Part shown: in pieces, positions 62,765-64,000 of the stretch
Position numbering within the stretch: position 1 is the stretch's first letter
Layout: every line of letters starts with the position of its first letter
NCBI RefSeq assembly: GCF_042431545.1
Contig: NZ_JBHLYX010000008.1
Origin: Pseudoalteromonas xiamenensis
Lineage (GTDB): Bacteria; Pseudomonadota; Gammaproteobacteria; Enterobacterales; Alteromonadaceae
Reading direction: 5' to 3' (one strand)
Length of the DNA stretch: 64,000 nt
Notes under the pieces: model-generated
Told to the model about the DNA's origin: nothing
Databases searched by the model: none
The model's input: only the letters and a program-made list of their open reading frames with translations
Position numbers and translations under genes: made by a program

Positions 62765-63460
62765 ATGCGTAAACTGTTTTTACTTTTCGTGTGGTTATCC
62801 GCACCTGCAATTGCTTATCAAGTTCAACCAATGATCGTTGATCTTGCTTCTCATGGAAAAAAATCGTTAGTCACCTACCGACTGCAAAATCCGAGCGAAA
62901 GTACGCTCCCCATCGAAGTGGAAGTCTTTAAGCGTACCTTTGATGAAAACCAAAAAGAAGTCTTGGTCAGTGCTGAAGAAGACTTCATTGTTTTGCCTCC
63001 ACAAATTGAAGTGCCAGCCAATGGTTATCAAGTGTTTCGTGCTAAATATTTAGGGTCACCAGAGCTGAAGAAGACGGAATCTTACCGCATCGTGTTTAAA
63101 CAGCTTCCTTTACCTAGTGAAAATGAGCAGTCCGGTGTAAAAATGGTTTATAACTTTGCAACACTGGTTTTTGTGAGCCCTGACGGCGTGCAAGCGCAGC
63201 TCACGAACACACTGAATTGTGAAAAACTGGACGAATGTAAACTGACCATCCGTAATGACGGAGAACGTGTTCTAGATTTAGCTCAGTTTGAATATCGCTT
63301 TCATCAAGAAAATACTGTCATAAATTGGGCCGATTTTCAGGCTGTGACATCTGGTCGCTTTATCATGCCCAATCATTCGATGAGCGTTGACTTAAAAACC
63401 TTATTGAAAGATAAACCAACCAAAACGGTCACGATAGTCAATTTGTCTAATAAGAAGTAA
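62765..63460 (+). CDS. Fimbrial periplasmic chaperone (PapD-like)
   Basis: 231 residues from the ATG at 62765, chosen for GGAAG just upstream and because the signal peptide ('LFLLFVWLSAPAIAYQ') begins there. Ig-like chaperone domain 1 holds 'EDFIVLPPQIEVPANGYQVF', the edge strand 'ESYRIVFKQLPLP' and 'MVYNFATLVFVSP'. Chaperones of this type cap fimbrial subunits before the usher. The usher gene follows after 10 bp, so this is the start of a chaperone-usher fimbria operon. It belongs to an alternate, less studied lineage rather than Pap or Fim. Confidence 0.85.
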   Translation: MRKLFLLFVWLSAPAIAYQVQPMIVDLASHGKKSLVTYRLQNPSESTLPIEVEVFKRTFDENQKEVLVSAEEDFIVLPPQIEVPANGYQVFRAKYLGSPELKKTESYRIVFKQLPLPSENEQSGVKMVYNFATLVFVSPDGVQAQLTNTLNCEKLDECKLTIRNDGERVLDLAQFEYRFHQENTVINWADFQAVTSGRFIMPNHSMSVDLKTLLKDKPTKTVTIVNLSNKK

Positions 63461-63470
63461 TCATTTAACG

Positions 63471-64000
63471 ATGTTGAACAAAGGCTCCAAGACTTGGCCT
63501 TGGTTATGCAAACCTGCCTTCTATACCCTGTTGGTTACCTGTGCGGCACAAAGTGCCGCGGCAGTTTATTACATGGATTTTCCCGTGCGGCTAAATGTTG
63601 CCGAAGTGGGGCAAATTTCTGCAGCCGTCGATGGTTTTGAGCTTGCCTCTGTCAGTGCTCGTGAATTTAGACAAAATTTGCAATCCGTGTTGAGTACCGA
63701 AGTCTTAGCTTGGCTGGCAAGTCGCGAAGATGAAGCGATCACCCCGGATGAATTCAAAGCTCATGGCATTACGCTTGTGATGCAGCCACAAGATCTTACT
63801 ATCGAAATGACTTTGAGTGAATCCGCGATGGCCACCGACAGTCTATCTTATGGCCGCGAAAAACATTTTGAAATTCCCAAAGGGGAAGCCTATTGGGCAA
63901 TGTTAAATAACCTCAATTTAAGCCATGAGCGCAGTAACAATAATCAAAATCACCATTCACAATTTGAATGGCTAATAAACGGCAATGTGGGTGGTGGCAA
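63471..64000 (+). CDS. Fimbrial outer-membrane usher, 5' part only
   Basis: The frame is open from the ATG at 63471 to the window edge, giving 176 codons. A signal peptide ends near 'AAQSAAAVYYM', and an N-terminal region with 'DGFELASVSAREFRQNL' and 'QPQDLTIEMTLSESAMA' follows. The last visible residues ('FEWLINGNVGGG') fit the start of the usher barrel. The chaperone gene is directly upstream. The continuing gene should encode the 24-strand barrel and plug. Confidence 0.75.
   Translation, partial: MLNKGSKTWPWLCKPAFYTLLVTCAAQSAAAVYYMDFPVRLNVAEVGQISAAVDGFELASVSAREFRQNLQSVLSTEVLAWLASREDEAITPDEFKAHGITLVMQPQDLTIEMTLSESAMATDSLSYGREKHFEIPKGEAYWAMLNNLNLSHERSNNNQNHHSQFEWLINGNVGGG

Noticed and set aside
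1..64000. CRISPR arrays, tRNA or rRNA genes, insertion sequences, integrases
   Set aside because: No regularly spaced direct repeats, cloverleaf-like sequences, transposase motifs or long terminal repeats were seen while reading; a dedicated tRNA scan could still find a missed gene.

Overview
The window reads as chromosome from a marine gammaproteobacterium, most like Pseudoalteromonas or another Alteromonadales member. This is inferred from protein style (MipA plus DUF3019 with a two-component system, GH18 chitinase with CBM and Ig-like domains, TonB siderophore receptor with a PepSY partner, many LysR/AraC regulators), moderate-to-low GC, and AT-rich intergenic DNA with clear Shine-Dalgarno sites. 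No rRNA, tRNA, insertion sequence, integrase or CRISPR array was seen. Both edges cut genes: an AraC-type regulator on the left and a fimbrial usher on the right.

Layout: 1-6.5 kb holds regulator/oxidoreductase pairs (SDR with LysR, MDR reductase with LysR), a MlaC-like protein and a PagL-like lipid A deacylase. 6.5-15.6 kb has a secreted cupin, a membrane AraC regulator, a serine hydrolase, a cold-shock protein, a two-gene small oxygenase-like operon, an Rrf2 regulator facing a methyltransferase, a DUF347 membrane protein, and a solute-binding-protein/chemoreceptor operon. 16-19.4 kb is an iron-uptake pair behind a perfect 7-1-7 Fur-like site. 19.7-22.6 kb is the most unusual locus: a tight operon of three related units that pair a near-identical XRE-type HTH with an unfamiliar polytopic membrane domain. 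In the first unit the two halves are separate genes, with a 55-residue peptide gene (double-glycine-like leader, proline-rich tail) overlapping the HTH gene.

22.8-28.3 kb has a flippase, a sulfide/persulfide detoxification operon (ETHE1/Blh-like dioxygenase, TauE/SafE exporter, rhodanese) behind a perfect AT-rich operator-like palindrome, a small beta-barrel, and two overlapping thiol peroxidase genes, one exported and lacking the resolving cysteine. 28.5-39.5 kb has an unknown secreted protein, a LysR/esterase pair, the chitinase, DUF4124 and DUF3297 proteins, an MFS transporter with an acidic tail, a beta-helix-like secreted protein and an anchored HExxH peptidase-like protein. 40-44.6 kb is a histidine-degradation operon (hutH-hutU) with a divergent LysR regulator and an unusually long urocanase. 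44.6-57.6 kb mixes a RiPP-precursor-like orphan peptide, NDH-2, a serine hydrolase lipoprotein, a PixA-like protein, a Crp/Fnr regulator, a large orphan protein, a PadR/permease-prefix pair, an EamA transporter and an ECF sigma factor with a membrane partner.

57.9-64 kb holds a third serine hydrolase diverging from mipA-DUF3019-response regulator-histidine kinase. Phased TGTATCA repeats lie between them, probably the target of that response regulator. The window ends with the start of a chaperone-usher fimbrial operon. The most promising candidates for something undescribed are the 19.7-22.6 kb HTH/peptide/membrane operon, the orphan leader-type peptide at 44.65-44.85 kb and the phased repeat operator at 59.14-59.24 kb.
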